Assembly (NCBI RefSeq): GCF_034521165.1
Contig: NZ_JAXHMV010000008.1
Coordinates: 434,001 to 498,000 of the forward strand
Direction: 5' to 3'
DNA: 64,000 nt
Origin: Thiohalophilus sp.
GTDB taxonomy: Bacteria > Pseudomonadota > Gammaproteobacteria > UBA6429 > Thiohalophilaceae
The notes under the pieces are model-generated. The model saw only the letters and a list, made by a program, of their open reading frames with translations, was not told where the DNA came from and ran no database searches. The stretch's first letter is position 1. Each line of letters starts with the position of its first letter. Made by a program: the position numbers and the translations under genes. Below, piece after piece: positions 46,998-56,095 of the stretch.

Positions 46998-48974
46998 ATG
47001 AGCGTCATACTCGGCGTCGATACCGGCGGAACCTTTACTGACTTTGTATTGGTTCGGGATGGCGCCATCACCACGCACAAGGTGTTATCCACGCCGGCGG
47101 CACCGGAACAGGCGATTCTGCAGGGCGTGCGGGATCTGGGCCTGGATCAACTGCCGCCCGATACCCGCTTTTATATGGTGCACGGTTCGACCGTGGCGAC
47201 CAATGCCGTGCTGGAAGGCAAGACCGCGCGCACGGTATTGATTACCAACCGCGGGCTGGGCGATATGCTCACGATTGGTCGTCAGATCCGCACTCAACTG
47301 TATAACCTGCAACCGGCGCCGGTGGCGCCCCCGGTCGACCGGGCGCAGTGTCTGGAGACCGGCGGTCGGCTGGCGGCCGACGGGACGATCATCGAACCGC
47401 TGACCGAAACCGATCTGCGGCAGTTACGCGCCGCCGTCGAGCGCCTGGCGCCGGAGGCGGTGGCGATCAATCTGTTGTTTTCCTATCTCGATGACCGGTT
47501 CGAAAAGCAGATCGAGGCTTCGCTGCCCAAGGATCTGTTTATTTCCCGTTCCTCCCGTGTCCTGCCCGAATATAAAGAGTATGAACGCGGCATGACCACC
47601 TGGCTGAATGCCGCGGTCGGGCCGCGGGTCCGGGGTTATTTGCAGCGTCTGCAACAGGGCGTCCCGCACGCGCATATCACGGTCATGCAAAGTTCCGGCG
47701 GCACCCTCGCCGCCGATCAGGCCGGTGAGGAGGCGGTGCACCTGTTGCTCTCCGGCCCCGCCGGCGGTCTGGCGGCGGCGCGCTATATGGGCGAGCAGCT
47801 GGGGCAGTCGCGCCTGCTGACCTTCGATATGGGGGGCACCTCCACCGATGTGGCGCTGATCGACGGCGAACTCCAGCTGACCAGCGAAGGCCGCATTCGT
47901 GATTATCCCGTGGCGGTACCGATGGTGGACATGCACACCATCGGCGCCGGTGGCGGCTCACTGGCCAGCGTCGATGCCGGCGGGTTGCTGCAGGTCGGGC
48001 CTGAATCGGCCGGGGCCGCGCCCGGCCCCGCCTGCTATGGCCAGGGGGGGACCCGCCCCACCGTGACCGATGCCAACCTGGTGCTGGGACGTCTGCGCCC
48101 CGGTGCCTTCCTGGGCGGTAACATGTCGCTGGATGTGGCGGCGGCCAGGGCGGCGGTCGGCGCGATCGGCCGGCAACTCGGGGTCTCCATCGAAGAGGCG
48201 GCACAGGGGATCCTCCGCCTGGCCAACGAACACATGGCCCATGCGCTGCGGGTCATGTCGGTGCAACGCGGGGTCGATCCGCGTGAACTGGCGCTGGTCT
48301 CGTTCGGGGGCGCTGGCGGGCTGCATGTCTGTGCCCTGGCCGAGACATTGAGCATGCCCCGGGCTATTGTGCCGGTCTATGCCGGCGTGTTATCCGCGCT
48401 GGGGATGCTGGTGGCGCCACGCGCGCGCCAGCTGTCGCAGACCCTGGGCCAGTTGCTGGACGTGCTGGACGATCAGGCCATCGCGGATCAGTTGCAGCCG
48501 TTGATCGAACAGGGACTGACAGCGATGCAACAGGAAGGGGTGGCACGCGAGGAGATCACGATCCTGCCCAGCCTGGACCTGCGCTACCAGGGGCAATCCT
48601 ATTACCTGAATGTCCCCTGGCAGGACCGCCAGCGGGCCCTGACGGATTTTCACCGCCTGCATGAACAATGCTACGGGCACCGGCTGGAACTGCCGGTGGA
48701 GGTGGTGAATCTGCGCGTGGGCCTGCAGCGGCCGCCGCAGGCCCTGGCCTTGCAGACGGTGAATGCCACCGGGGACGCCGGGCCGTGTGAAACGGTCAAT
48801 TTACCGGAGGTTGAACAACCGGTGCCGGTGTATACGCGTGAGACCCTGCCTGTCGGGCAGATCCTGCACGGGCCGGCGCTGATCACCGAAACCGTCTCGA
48901 CCACCTATCTGGCCCCGCACTGGCAGGCCGAGGTGCATGCGACGGGCTGCCTGCTGCTGACCCGCCGCGATTGA
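46998..48974 (+). CDS. hydantoinase/oxoprolinase family protein (HyuA-like)
   Basis: The ATG at 46998 gives 658 residues beginning MSVILGVDTGGTFTDFVLV, the ATP-binding start of this family. LLSGPAGGLAAARYMG, LTFDMGGTSTDVALI and HTIGAGGGSLASVD are further landmarks. Members open cyclic amides such as hydantoins or 5-oxoproline using ATP, usually with a HyuB partner. No HyuB gene is adjacent, so substrate and activity are uncertain. Its stop is one base from the stop of the convergent deacylase gene. Confidence 0.85.
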   Translation: MSVILGVDTGGTFTDFVLVRDGAITTHKVLSTPAAPEQAILQGVRDLGLDQLPPDTRFYMVHGSTVATNAVLEGKTARTVLITNRGLGDMLTIGRQIRTQLYNLQPAPVAPPVDRAQCLETGGRLAADGTIIEPLTETDLRQLRAAVERLAPEAVAINLLFSYLDDRFEKQIEASLPKDLFISRSSRVLPEYKEYERGMTTWLNAAVGPRVRGYLQRLQQGVPHAHITVMQSSGGTLAADQAGEEAVHLLLSGPAGGLAAARYMGEQLGQSRLLTFDMGGTSTDVALIDGELQLTSEGRIRDYPVAVPMVDMHTIGAGGGSLASVDAGGLLQVGPESAGAAPGPACYGQGGTRPTVTDANLVLGRLRPGAFLGGNMSLDVAAARAAVGAIGRQLGVSIEEAAQGILRLANEHMAHALRVMSVQRGVDPRELALVSFGGAGGLHVCALAETLSMPRAIVPVYAGVLSALGMLVAPRARQLSQTLGQLLDVLDDQAIADQLQPLIEQGLTAMQQEGVAREEITILPSLDLRYQGQSYYLNVPWQDRQRALTDFHRLHEQCYGHRLELPVEVVNLRVGLQRPPQALALQTVNATGDAGPCETVNLPEVEQPVPVYTRETLPVGQILHGPALITETVSTTYLAPHWQAEVHATGCLLLTRRD

Positions 48975-48975
48975 G

Positions 48976-50034
48976 TCAGACAATCGGGGGTTCGGCATCG
49001 GGCGGCGAGTCGGGACTGGTGTCGGGCTGATGCTGTTCGGTGAACTCCTCGACCCGCGCGGTGACGGCCTCCAGCTTGCGATAGCGGGCGATATGGAACA
49101 ACGCGTCCCCTTCGTTGGCCAGGGGCAGGTTGGTGCGGCCGATGACAATCCCGTCGCAAGGGGCGTGGATTTCGATTTCTTTTTCCCCAAAAGGGTCGGA
49201 GAGAATACCGAGTAACTGATCTTTTTCCACACTGCCGCCCAGCGGGACGATCGCGCGCAGGATGCCGCCGGCCGGCGCCCGCACCCAGCTGCTGGCGCGG
49301 GCGTACAGGGGTTTATGTTCTCGTTTGGCCTTGCGCCGCGAGGCCGGCAGCATGTTCAGGTGCCGCATCACATTCACGATGCCCTTGAGACCGGCACGAA
49401 TGCTCACCTCGTCAAAGCGCAGCGCCTCGCCGGCTTCATACAGCAGCATCGGGATACCGTATTCGGCGGCCGCCTCGCGCAGGGAGTTGTCGCGCAGATC
49501 GGCATTGAGAATCACCGGCACCCCGAAGATATGGGCCAGGTCGGCAGTCTGGGGATCGTCGATGTTGGCGCGGATCTGCGGCAGGTTGCTGCGGTGGATG
49601 GCACCGGTATGCAGATCGATACCGTGCGTGCTCTGTTCGACGATCTCGTGCATGAATTGGTAGGCCACGCGCGCTGCCAGCGAGCCCCGCTCGTAACCGG
49701 GAAAGCTGCGATTGAGATCGCGCCGGTCGGGCAGGTAACGGGATTGCTGGATGAAACCGTAGACGTTGACGATGGGGATCGCGAACAGGGTACCGTTCAA
49801 ACGTTTCAGCGCTGGCAGGTTGAGCAGACGGCGGATGATTTCCACGCCGTTGAGTTCATCGCCGTGGATGGCGGCGCTGACAAACAGCGCCGGGCCTGGC
49901 TTTTTGCCGCGGATCACCTGCACCGGCATGGCCACCTGGGAATGGGTATAGAGCCGGGCCACCGGCAGATCGAGGGTGACGCGGGAATTGCGCGGGATAT
50001 CGGTGCCGTTGACCGAAATGATATCCGGGTCCAT
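48976..50034 (-). CDS. succinylglutamate desuccinylase/aspartoacylase family protein
   Basis: The ATG at 50034 gives 352 residues. It is a zinc carboxypeptidase-fold deacylase: HGDE (His57, Glu60) and IDLHTG (His142) are the zinc ligands, RDLNRSFPG is the substrate loop, and a C-terminal barrel-like domain contains SSWVRAPAGGILRAIVPLG. It starts four bases from the rimK stop. Relatives linked to RimK are thought to act on glutamate-modified or acylated substrates, but the substrate here is not known. Confidence 0.85.
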   Translation of the reverse strand: MDPDIISVNGTDIPRNSRVTLDLPVARLYTHSQVAMPVQVIRGKKPGPALFVSAAIHGDELNGVEIIRRLLNLPALKRLNGTLFAIPIVNVYGFIQQSRYLPDRRDLNRSFPGYERGSLAARVAYQFMHEIVEQSTHGIDLHTGAIHRSNLPQIRANIDDPQTADLAHIFGVPVILNADLRDNSLREAAAEYGIPMLLYEAGEALRFDEVSIRAGLKGIVNVMRHLNMLPASRRKAKREHKPLYARASSWVRAPAGGILRAIVPLGGSVEKDQLLGILSDPFGEKEIEIHAPCDGIVIGRTNLPLANEGDALFHIARYRKLEAVTARVEEFTEQHQPDTSPDSPPDAEPPIV

Positions 50035-50038
50035 GGAC

Positions 50039-50944
50039 TCAGCCTTTGCCCCGGGTCTTGGTCTTGTGCGGTTTGGCCGACTTGATAACGAAATCGATGA
50101 TCTGCCCGGCGACGTTCTTGTTGGTGGCCGCTTCGATGCCTTCCAGCCCCGGCGAGGAGTTGACCTCCATGATGACCGGGCCGTGGTTGGAACGCAGAAT
50201 ATCCACACCGGCCACGTTCAGCCCCATGGTCTTGGCCGCACGCACCGCGGTGGAGCGTTCTTCGGGGGTCAGCTTGATCACCTTGGCCGAACCGCCGCGA
50301 TGCAGGTTGGAGCGAAACTCGCCTTCCTTGGCCGTGCGCATCATGGCGGCCACGACTTTGTCGCCAATCACCAGGGCTCGGATGTCCGAGCCGCCGGCTT
50401 CCTTGATGAACTCCTGCACCAGGAAGTTGGCGTTCAATTCACGAAAGGCGTCGATGACGCTTTCGGCGGCCTTTTTCGTTTCGGCCAGTACCACGCCCTT
50501 GCCCTGGGTCCCTTCCAGCAATTTGACCACCAGCGGTGCGCCACCGACCAGCTTGATAAGACTGTCGGTATCATCCACATCATGGGCAAAACCGGTGACC
50601 GGCAGACCCACGCCCTTGCGGGCCAGCAGTTGCAGGGAACGCAATTTGTCACGGGAGCGGCCGATAGCGACCGATTCATTCAGAGGATAGACGCCCATCA
50701 TCTCGAACTGACGCAATACCGCTGTGCCGTAGAAAGTGATCGAGGCACCGATACGCGGAATCACGGCGTCAAATCCCTCGAGCTGCTCGCCCCGGTAATA
50801 GATGCCGGGACGCATACTGGTGATATCCATATAGCACTTGAGTGGATTAACCACACTGACCTCATAACCGCGCTCTTTCGCGGCCTCGGCCAAACGACGG
50901 GTGGAATAGAGTTTTGCGTTCCGTGACAAGATCGCAATTTTCAT
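50039..50944 (-). CDS. rimK: RimK, ATP-grasp glutamate ligase
   Basis: RimK adds glutamate residues to the C-terminus of ribosomal protein S6 and can make poly-alpha-glutamate. The 301-residue protein begins [18 protein letters not shown] and has the ATP-grasp landmarks [45 protein letters not shown] and [15 protein letters not shown]. It follows the frameshifted RimB-type gene and precedes the deacylase gene, the usual rimB-rimK association. Confidence 0.95.
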   Translation of the reverse strand: MKIAILSRNAKLYSTRRLAEAAKERGYEVSVVNPLKCYMDITSMRPGIYYRGEQLEGFDAVIPRIGASITFYGTAVLRQFEMMGVYPLNESVAIGRSRDKLRSLQLLARKGVGLPVTGFAHDVDDTDSLIKLVGGAPLVVKLLEGTQGKGVVLAETKKAAESVIDAFRELNANFLVQEFIKEAGGSDIRALVIGDKVVAAMMRTAKEGEFRSNLHRGGSAKVIKLTPEERSTAVRAAKTMGLNVAGVDILRSNHGPVIMEVNSSPGLEGIEAATNKNVAGQIIDFVIKSAKPHKTKTRGKG

Positions 50945-50993
50945 AAGGACTCCGTAGTTGCGGGGTAGAACAATAGTGCCAGTTTAACCTGTT

Positions 50994-51442
50994 TCAATGG
51001 CCGGGCCTATGACCGATCAGATAAGAGGCGCGGGGATCGACCAGAAAACGGCCGGCCATGGCCGTGCGCCCGAGCAGCATGCGAAAGCGCATGCTGTCCC
51101 GGTTGGTCAGGGTCAATTCGATTTCCCAGCACAGCTCACCCAGGCAGGCTTCGGTGATGATCACAAAACGTTGTTCCTTGTGGCCGCCCGAGTCGGTAAC
51201 CGTGCGCTGATCCAGTATCGGGCTATGGCACTCGATGATCGGTTTCGAGTCTGATGTTGCACCGGATGCATCTTGAAATGAACCATGCGCATGCCTTTGT
51301 CGTCATACGGCTCCAGATCAAAGGTGTGCAGGGCGGAAGTGCGGGCACCGGTGTCGATCTTGGCCTTGATATGCTCGATGCCCAGCTGCGGCAGCCGGAT
51401 CCATTCACGCCAGCCGATAATCTGTGGTGTCTGTTCGGACAT
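50994..51442 (-). pseudogene. rimB: RimB-type ATP-dependent zinc protease-like gene, frameshifted
   Basis: The first part from the ATG at 51442 encodes [20 protein letters not shown] and [18 protein letters not shown], the DUF785/RimB aspartic-protease-like fold. After [11 protein letters not shown] the frame goes wrong near 51240-51250. The next frame carries the rest of the family, including [39 protein letters not shown] and [12 protein letters not shown], up to the TGA at 50994-50996. One missing base in CGAAACCG restores a protein of about 149 residues. In Pseudomonas, RimB works with RimK on ribosomal protein S6. The break is either a real mutation or a sequencing error. Confidence 0.85.
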
Positions 51443-51570
51443 GGAAATCGTCGTTGCTCTGCAATATGCGGGATAACGGCACTATGCCGGCCTCTTGCAA
51501 GAGGGTCAAGGTAGGTGTGACGGCAATATTGCGAACGGGAGATGTTCGGCTATTGCTTCGGTTTCGGGAA

Positions 51571-51603
51571 GTGAAAATAAGAAACGGCACATCCCTGTGC
51601 CGT
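51571..51603 (-). terminator. terminator of metF
   Basis: ACGGCACA (51584-51591) and TGTGCCGT (51596-51603) form an eight-base stem with a four-base loop. On the minus strand it is followed by TTTCTTATTTTC. It lies about 50 bases after the metF stop. Confidence 0.88.
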
Positions 51604-51651
51604 CGGCAATCATCCGCTATCTGTCGGATGAGGTTTGTCCCTGGGTAAAAC

Positions 51652-52509
51652 TCAGGACTGCTCGATGCCGAGATTACGCCAGATAGCCAGCGTTGGCGCG
51701 GACTGGTTCATGCAATAGAAATGCAGTCCGGGCGCACCTGCTTCGAGCAGGGTGTGGCAGAGATCGGTAATGACTTCTTCGCCAAACTGTTTAATCGATT
51801 CCTTGTCGTCGCCGAAATCGTCGAGACGCTTGCGGATCCAGCGCGGGATGTCGGCGCCACACATATCCGAGAAACGCGATAATTGCGTGTAGTTGGTGAT
51901 CGGCATGATACCGGGGATGATCGGAAGATCGATATTCATCTGCTCGCACTCATCGATAAACCGGAAATACGCATCCGGGTTAAAGAAGTACTGGGTGATC
52001 GCGGTGTTGGCACCGGCTTCCACCTTGCGTTTGAAATTTTTCAGATCATCCGAGGCAGACGTTGCCTGGGGATGAATCTCCGGATAGGCCGCCACTTCGA
52101 GCTCGAAGTAATCGCCGGTCTCGGCGCGAATAAACTCGACAAGTTCATTGGCATAACGAAGTTCGCCAGGGCCACGCATGCCCGAGGGCATATCACCGCG
52201 CAGGGCCACGATACGCTTGATACCGTTTTCCTTGTAGCGGCCCAGCAGATCGCGCAGCGTGTCCTTGGTCGCACCAATACAGGACAGATGCGGTGCGGCA
52301 TCATTACCGGATTTCTGGATTTCAACGACAGTGTCAAACGTCCCCTGCTGGGTACTGCCGCCGGCACCGAAAGTCACCGAGTAGTAACTCGGCTGCATGC
52401 CTTTGTTGAGGTTCTTGCGAACCTTGCGCAGCTTCTCCGCGCCATCTTCTGATTTGGGCGGGAAAAACTCCACACTGAAAACGGGTGAGTATTTCTTTTG
52501 TGATTCCAT
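51652..52509 (-). CDS. metF: methylenetetrahydrofolate reductase MetF
   Basis: MetF makes 5-methyl-THF, the methyl donor for regenerating methionine from homocysteine. The ATG at 52509 gives 285 residues starting MESQKKYSPVFSVEFFPPKS. Motifs YYSVTFGAGGST, RIVALRGDMP and the FAD-site NTAITQYFFNP are intact. It follows ahcY by about 85 bases that contain a hairpin, so it is likely co-transcribed with partial attenuation. Confidence 0.95.
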   Translation of the reverse strand: MESQKKYSPVFSVEFFPPKSEDGAEKLRKVRKNLNKGMQPSYYSVTFGAGGSTQQGTFDTVVEIQKSGNDAAPHLSCIGATKDTLRDLLGRYKENGIKRIVALRGDMPSGMRGPGELRYANELVEFIRAETGDYFELEVAAYPEIHPQATSASDDLKNFKRKVEAGANTAITQYFFNPDAYFRFIDECEQMNIDLPIIPGIMPITNYTQLSRFSDMCGADIPRWIRKRLDDFGDDKESIKQFGEEVITDLCHTLLEAGAPGLHFYCMNQSAPTLAIWRNLGIEQS

Positions 52510-52532
52510 AATCTTTTTTTCCGAGATAGAAA

Positions 52533-52574
52533 GGCCGGGCAACAAGGAAACAGGTTATTCCTCGTTACCCGGCC
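52533..52574 (-). promoter_or_regulatory. hairpin between ahcY and metF
   Basis: GGCCGGGCAACAAGGAA (52533-52549) and TTCCTCGTTACCCGGCC (52558-52574) pair at 15 of 17 positions. On the minus strand TTTCTATCTC follows, a modest T tract. It may be an attenuating terminator or a processing site. The flank also has a second partial copy of the CGTTACTCGGCCC unit. Confidence 0.6.
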
Positions 52575-52594
52575 CTCGTTACTCGGCCCTTGTA

Positions 52595-54013
52595 TTAGTA
52601 ACGATAGTGTTCAGACTTGTACGGACCTTCAACCGGGACACCGATGTAGTCGGCCTGTTCCTGACTCAGCTTGGTCAGCTTGGCGCCAATCTTGCCAAGG
52701 TGCAGGGCGGCAACTTCTTCGTCCAGTTTCTTCGGCAGTACGTACACGCCGAGCGGATAGTTTTCCGGCTTGGTGAACATTTCGATCTGGGCAACGACCT
52801 GGTTGGTAAAGGAGTTGGACATCACGAAACTCGGATGGCCGGTACCGCAACCCAGGTTCACCAGACGGCCTTCGGCCAGCAGGGTAATGCGCTTGCCGTC
52901 GGGGAAGATGATCTGATCGACCTGCGGCTTGATGTTGATCCACTCGTACTTACGCAGGCTTTCGACCTGGATTTCGTTGTCGAAGTGACCGATGTTGCAG
53001 ACGATAGCCTGGTCTTTCATGGCCGCCATGTGGTCGTGGGTGATGATGTCCTTGTTACCGGTAGTGGTGACAAAGATATCCGCCTGACCTATAGCTTCGT
53101 CCAGCGTGACAACACGATAACCTTCCATCGCGGCCTGCAGGGCGCAAATCGGGTCGATTTCGGTAATCCAGACGTTGGCACCGAGACCGCGCAGGGACTG
53201 GGCGGAACCCTTGCCGACGTCACCGTAACCACAGACCACGGCAACTTTACCGGCGATCATGACGTCGGTGGCACGCTTGATGGAATCCACCAGCGACTCA
53301 CGGCAGCCGTACAGGTTATCGAACTTGGATTTGGTGACCGAGTCATTGACGTTCATGGCCGGGAACAGCAGTTCGCCCTTGTTGAACATCTGGTACAGGC
53401 GATGCACACCGGTCGTGGTTTCTTCGGTGACACCCTTGACGGACTCGGCCATCTTGGTCCACATACCCTTGTTCTTTTCGAAGTTGCGTTGCAGTACACC
53501 CAGTACGGCACGGAATTCTTCGTTTTCTTCCTTGGCGGGATCCGGCACAGCACCGGCCTTTTCAAATTCCACACCCTTGTGAACCAGCAGCGTGGCATCG
53601 CCACCGTCGTCCAGGATCATGTTCGGCAGTTCGCCGTTGGGCCAGGTCAGTACCTGCTCGGTGCACCACCAGTACTCTTCCAGGGTCTCACCTTTCCAGG
53701 CGTAAACCGGGATGCCCTGTGCGGCGATAGCGGCAGCGGCATGGTCCTGGGTAGAGAAGATGTTGCAGGACGCCCAGCGTACTTCGGCACCCAGTTCAAC
53801 CAGGGTTTCGATCAGCACGGCGGTCTGGATGGTCATGTGCAGGGAGCCGGTGATGCGGGCACCCTTGAGCGGCTTGTCTTTGCCGTATTTTTCGCGCAGG
53901 GCCATCAGGCCGGGCATTTCGGTTTCGGCGATATCCATTTCCTTGCGACCGTAATCGGCAAGGCTGATGTCCGCGACTTTGTAATCTGTAAAGTCTTTAG
54001 GAACAGCGTTCAT
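52595..54013 (-). CDS. ahcY: S-adenosylhomocysteine hydrolase AhcY
   Basis: AhcY splits SAH into adenosine and homocysteine with bound NAD. The 472-residue protein has [15 protein letters not shown], the NAD loop [28 protein letters not shown] and the C-terminal KSEHYRY. GGAG lies seven bases before the ATG. The SAH riboswitch ends 22 bases upstream of the start, so its folding can reach the ribosome site. SAH hydrolysis relieves product inhibition of methyltransferases, including GSMT and SDMT encoded nearby. Confidence 0.97.
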   Translation of the reverse strand: MNAVPKDFTDYKVADISLADYGRKEMDIAETEMPGLMALREKYGKDKPLKGARITGSLHMTIQTAVLIETLVELGAEVRWASCNIFSTQDHAAAAIAAQGIPVYAWKGETLEEYWWCTEQVLTWPNGELPNMILDDGGDATLLVHKGVEFEKAGAVPDPAKEENEEFRAVLGVLQRNFEKNKGMWTKMAESVKGVTEETTTGVHRLYQMFNKGELLFPAMNVNDSVTKSKFDNLYGCRESLVDSIKRATDVMIAGKVAVVCGYGDVGKGSAQSLRGLGANVWITEIDPICALQAAMEGYRVVTLDEAIGQADIFVTTTGNKDIITHDHMAAMKDQAIVCNIGHFDNEIQVESLRKYEWINIKPQVDQIIFPDGKRITLLAEGRLVNLGCGTGHPSFVMSNSFTNQVVAQIEMFTKPENYPLGVYVLPKKLDEEVAALHLGKIGAKLTKLSQEQADYIGVPVEGPYKSEHYRY

Positions 54014-54035
54014 GTTGTAGCTCCGTATATATTAC

Positions 54036-54166
54036 GGTGAGCGCCGTTGTTTATTTAGACTGGGTGGTCTGAGCCTGACCCCGCTACTCAATCCTGTCTC
54101 ATCCAGCACGTCTGACGTGTGACAAAACGGATTGAGTAGCGTGGCTGCAGCGCTCCTCAGAGCCCC
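54036..54166 (-). ncRNA. SAH riboswitch upstream of ahcY
   Basis: Read on the minus strand, the leader contains GAGGAGCGCTGCAGCC, then GGGTCAGGCTCAGA and finally AACGGCGCTCACC, which match the conserved core of the SAH riboswitch (GAGGAGCGCUGCA, CAGGCUC, ACGGCGCUCA). The P1 arms CTGAG and CTCAG pair. The second arm is unusually long: CGCTACTCAATCC and GGATTGAGTAGCG form a 13-base stem (54129-54141 with 54082-54094), with a further small hairpin inside. Known members raise ahcY expression when SAH accumulates. Confidence 0.93.
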
Positions 54167-54194
54167 AGTGAATTCTTGCTGATTACATTATAGA

Positions 54195-54216
54195 AGGGGA
54201 GGTCGAAACCTCCCCT
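54195..54216 (-). terminator. hairpin after metK
   Basis: AGGGGAGGT and ACCTCCCCT form a perfect nine-base stem with a CGAA loop 15 bases after the metK stop. The T tract on the minus strand (TTCTATAAT) is weak, so read-through into ahcY is possible. Confidence 0.7.
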
Positions 54217-54231
54217 GAAAACCGCATTTTA

Positions 54232-55392
54232 TCAAATGCCGGCTGCTTTTTTCAGCTCTTCGGCCTTGTCGGTCTTCTCCCAGGGCAAATCCAGGTCTTC
54301 GCGACCGAAGTGACCATGGGCTGCCGTGGGGGCGTACATCGGGCGTAGCAGGTCCAGCATCTTCACCAGGCCACCGGCACGCAGATCGAAGTGTTCGCGT
54401 ACCAGTTCCTCGATGCGCTCCTCGGAGACCTTGCCGGTACCGAAGGTGTCAACCGAGATAGAGGTCGGTTCGGCCACGCCGATGGCATAGGAAACCTGGA
54501 TTTCACAGCGCTTGGCCAGGCCGGCGGCAACAATGTTCTTGGCCACGTAACGACTGGCGTAGGCGGCGGAACGGTCTACCTTGGACGGATCCTTGCCGGA
54601 GAAAGCGCCGCCACCGTGACGACCCATACCACCGTAGGTATCCACGATGATCTTGCGGCCGGTCAGACCACAGTCACCTACCGGACCACCGATAACAAAA
54701 CGGCCGGTCGGGTTGATATGGAACTTGGTGTCCTTGGTGATCCAGCCTTCAGGCAGTACCGGCTTGATGATTTCGTCCATCACGGCATCCTGCAGGGTCT
54801 TCAGATCGATTTCCGGATTGTGCTGGGTGGACAGTACGACGGCGTCGACACCCACCGGCTCGCCCTTGTCATAACGGAAGCTGACCTGGCTCTTGGCATC
54901 CGGGCGCAACCACGGCAGGGTGCCGTTTTTACGGACTTCGGCCTGACGACGCACCAGACGATGCGCATAGGTGATCGGCGCGGGCATCAAAACGTCGGTT
55001 TCATCGGCGGCATAACCGAACATCAGGCCCTGGTCGCCGGCGCCCTGTTCCTTGTCGTCGCCTTCATCCACGCCCATGGCGATATCCGGAGACTGCTTGT
55101 CCAGCGCGACCATGACGGCGCAGGTTTCCCAGTCAAAGCCCATGTCAGAGCTGTTGTAACCGATTTCCTTGAGGCGTTCGCGCACGATAGTCGGCATATC
55201 GATTTGCGCGGTGCTGGTGATTTCCCCTGCCAGGATAACCATGCCGGTATTGATCATGGTTTCACAGGCGACACGGGATTTGGGATCCTGCTCCAGCAGC
55301 GCGTCGAGAATGGAATCGGAAATCTGGTCAGCGACCTTGTCCGGATGACCCTCGGATACGGATTCAGATGTAAAGATATATTTCTCAGCCAT
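54232..55392 (-). CDS. metK: S-adenosylmethionine synthase MetK
   Basis: MetK makes SAM from methionine and ATP. The 386-residue protein has [17 protein letters not shown], the signature [26 protein letters not shown] and [31 protein letters not shown] precedes the ATG. It is divergent from the betaine-synthesis genes with a 700-base region between, and upstream of ahcY on the same strand. Confidence 0.98.
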   Translation of the reverse strand: MAEKYIFTSESVSEGHPDKVADQISDSILDALLEQDPKSRVACETMINTGMVILAGEITSTAQIDMPTIVRERLKEIGYNSSDMGFDWETCAVMVALDKQSPDIAMGVDEGDDKEQGAGDQGLMFGYAADETDVLMPAPITYAHRLVRRQAEVRKNGTLPWLRPDAKSQVSFRYDKGEPVGVDAVVLSTQHNPEIDLKTLQDAVMDEIIKPVLPEGWITKDTKFHINPTGRFVIGGPVGDCGLTGRKIIVDTYGGMGRHGGGAFSGKDPSKVDRSAAYASRYVAKNIVAAGLAKRCEIQVSYAIGVAEPTSISVDTFGTGKVSEERIEELVREHFDLRAGGLVKMLDLLRPMYAPTAAHGHFGREDLDLPWEKTDKAEELKKAAGI

Positions 55393-56095
55393 TAAAGTCC
55401 TCTCTTTCTTTCTATAAGTTTTGTTCGCCGATACATATCGTGGCGCAATGTCGCCGTATGCGGCATGGTATCGCTAAAGTTACAGCTTAAATTCGCAGAC
55501 GCTTTCGTGAATAATCGAAAGCTAGGGCGGGTTAGTCTGGAGTATTATTCAACCCTGATTAGTAATCATTAATATAATGCCAGAAAACGGCCTCGGATTA
55601 AAGGGCAGTACCCCTGATATAACAATAGTATTAATGTTGTTTAATACTCATATAAATAGTTGTTTATAATATCTATGTATAAAAAACGTTTGATCAACCG
55701 CCGAAAATAGGCGAATTTCCCGGAAAATCAGGTAGTTTTTGCTGTTTATGAAAGTCATTCGGCAATAAATCAGGGAAAACACTGGCGTTTTTTGCTCAAC
55801 ACGGTAAGATAGAGGGATACGCAAACACGGGTCCTCATCCCGTCAGTGAAGACTTTTAACAAGTTTCTGTCGGTGAACATTCAAACGTTGTTTTGCGAAC
55901 ACCGCAAACACGCTCAATCTGACGAGCCTGGCTCGTATCCCTGCCCAGGGCGCAAGTCCTGAAACAACTGGATGTAATAAATTGCCGTTGCCTGAACGGT
56001 GGCAACCGGGTTGTTCACAGGATACGTGCTATAGCTGTACGGCTCATGAGGGGCCCGTTTTCTCTTCATCTGTTGAACAAGATAAGGAAAACGAC
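55393..56095. other. 703-base divergent regulatory region between metK and GSMT
   Basis: No ordinary gene is supported. It is the most A/T-rich part of the window (about 55530-55700), as expected of promoters. Short symmetric elements are seen: CTTTCG with CGAAAG near 55510-55528, CGATACATATCG at about 55429, GGGATACG (55814-55821) with CGTATCCC (55934-55941), and CGAGC-CTG-GCTCG at 55923-55935. No SAM, SAH or glycine riboswitch was recognised. A long leader for GSMT, osmotically regulated in relatives, is likely. Confidence 0.5.

Noticed and set aside
52397..54040. Open frame on the plus strand opposite ahcY
   Set aside because: It is a shadow of the AhcY codons, has no ribosome site and would run through the opposite strand of the start region.
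54391..55395. Open frame on the plus strand opposite metK
   Set aside because: Antisense to a universally conserved gene with no protein family features.
55393..55560. SAM riboswitch upstream of metK
   Set aside because: No match to the conserved cores of the SAM riboswitch classes could be found by eye.
55982..56095. Glycine riboswitch or N-terminal extension before GSMT
   Set aside because: The glycine riboswitch core motifs are absent, and the extra codons do not match any GSMT; the GTG with AAGGAAAA is the better start.
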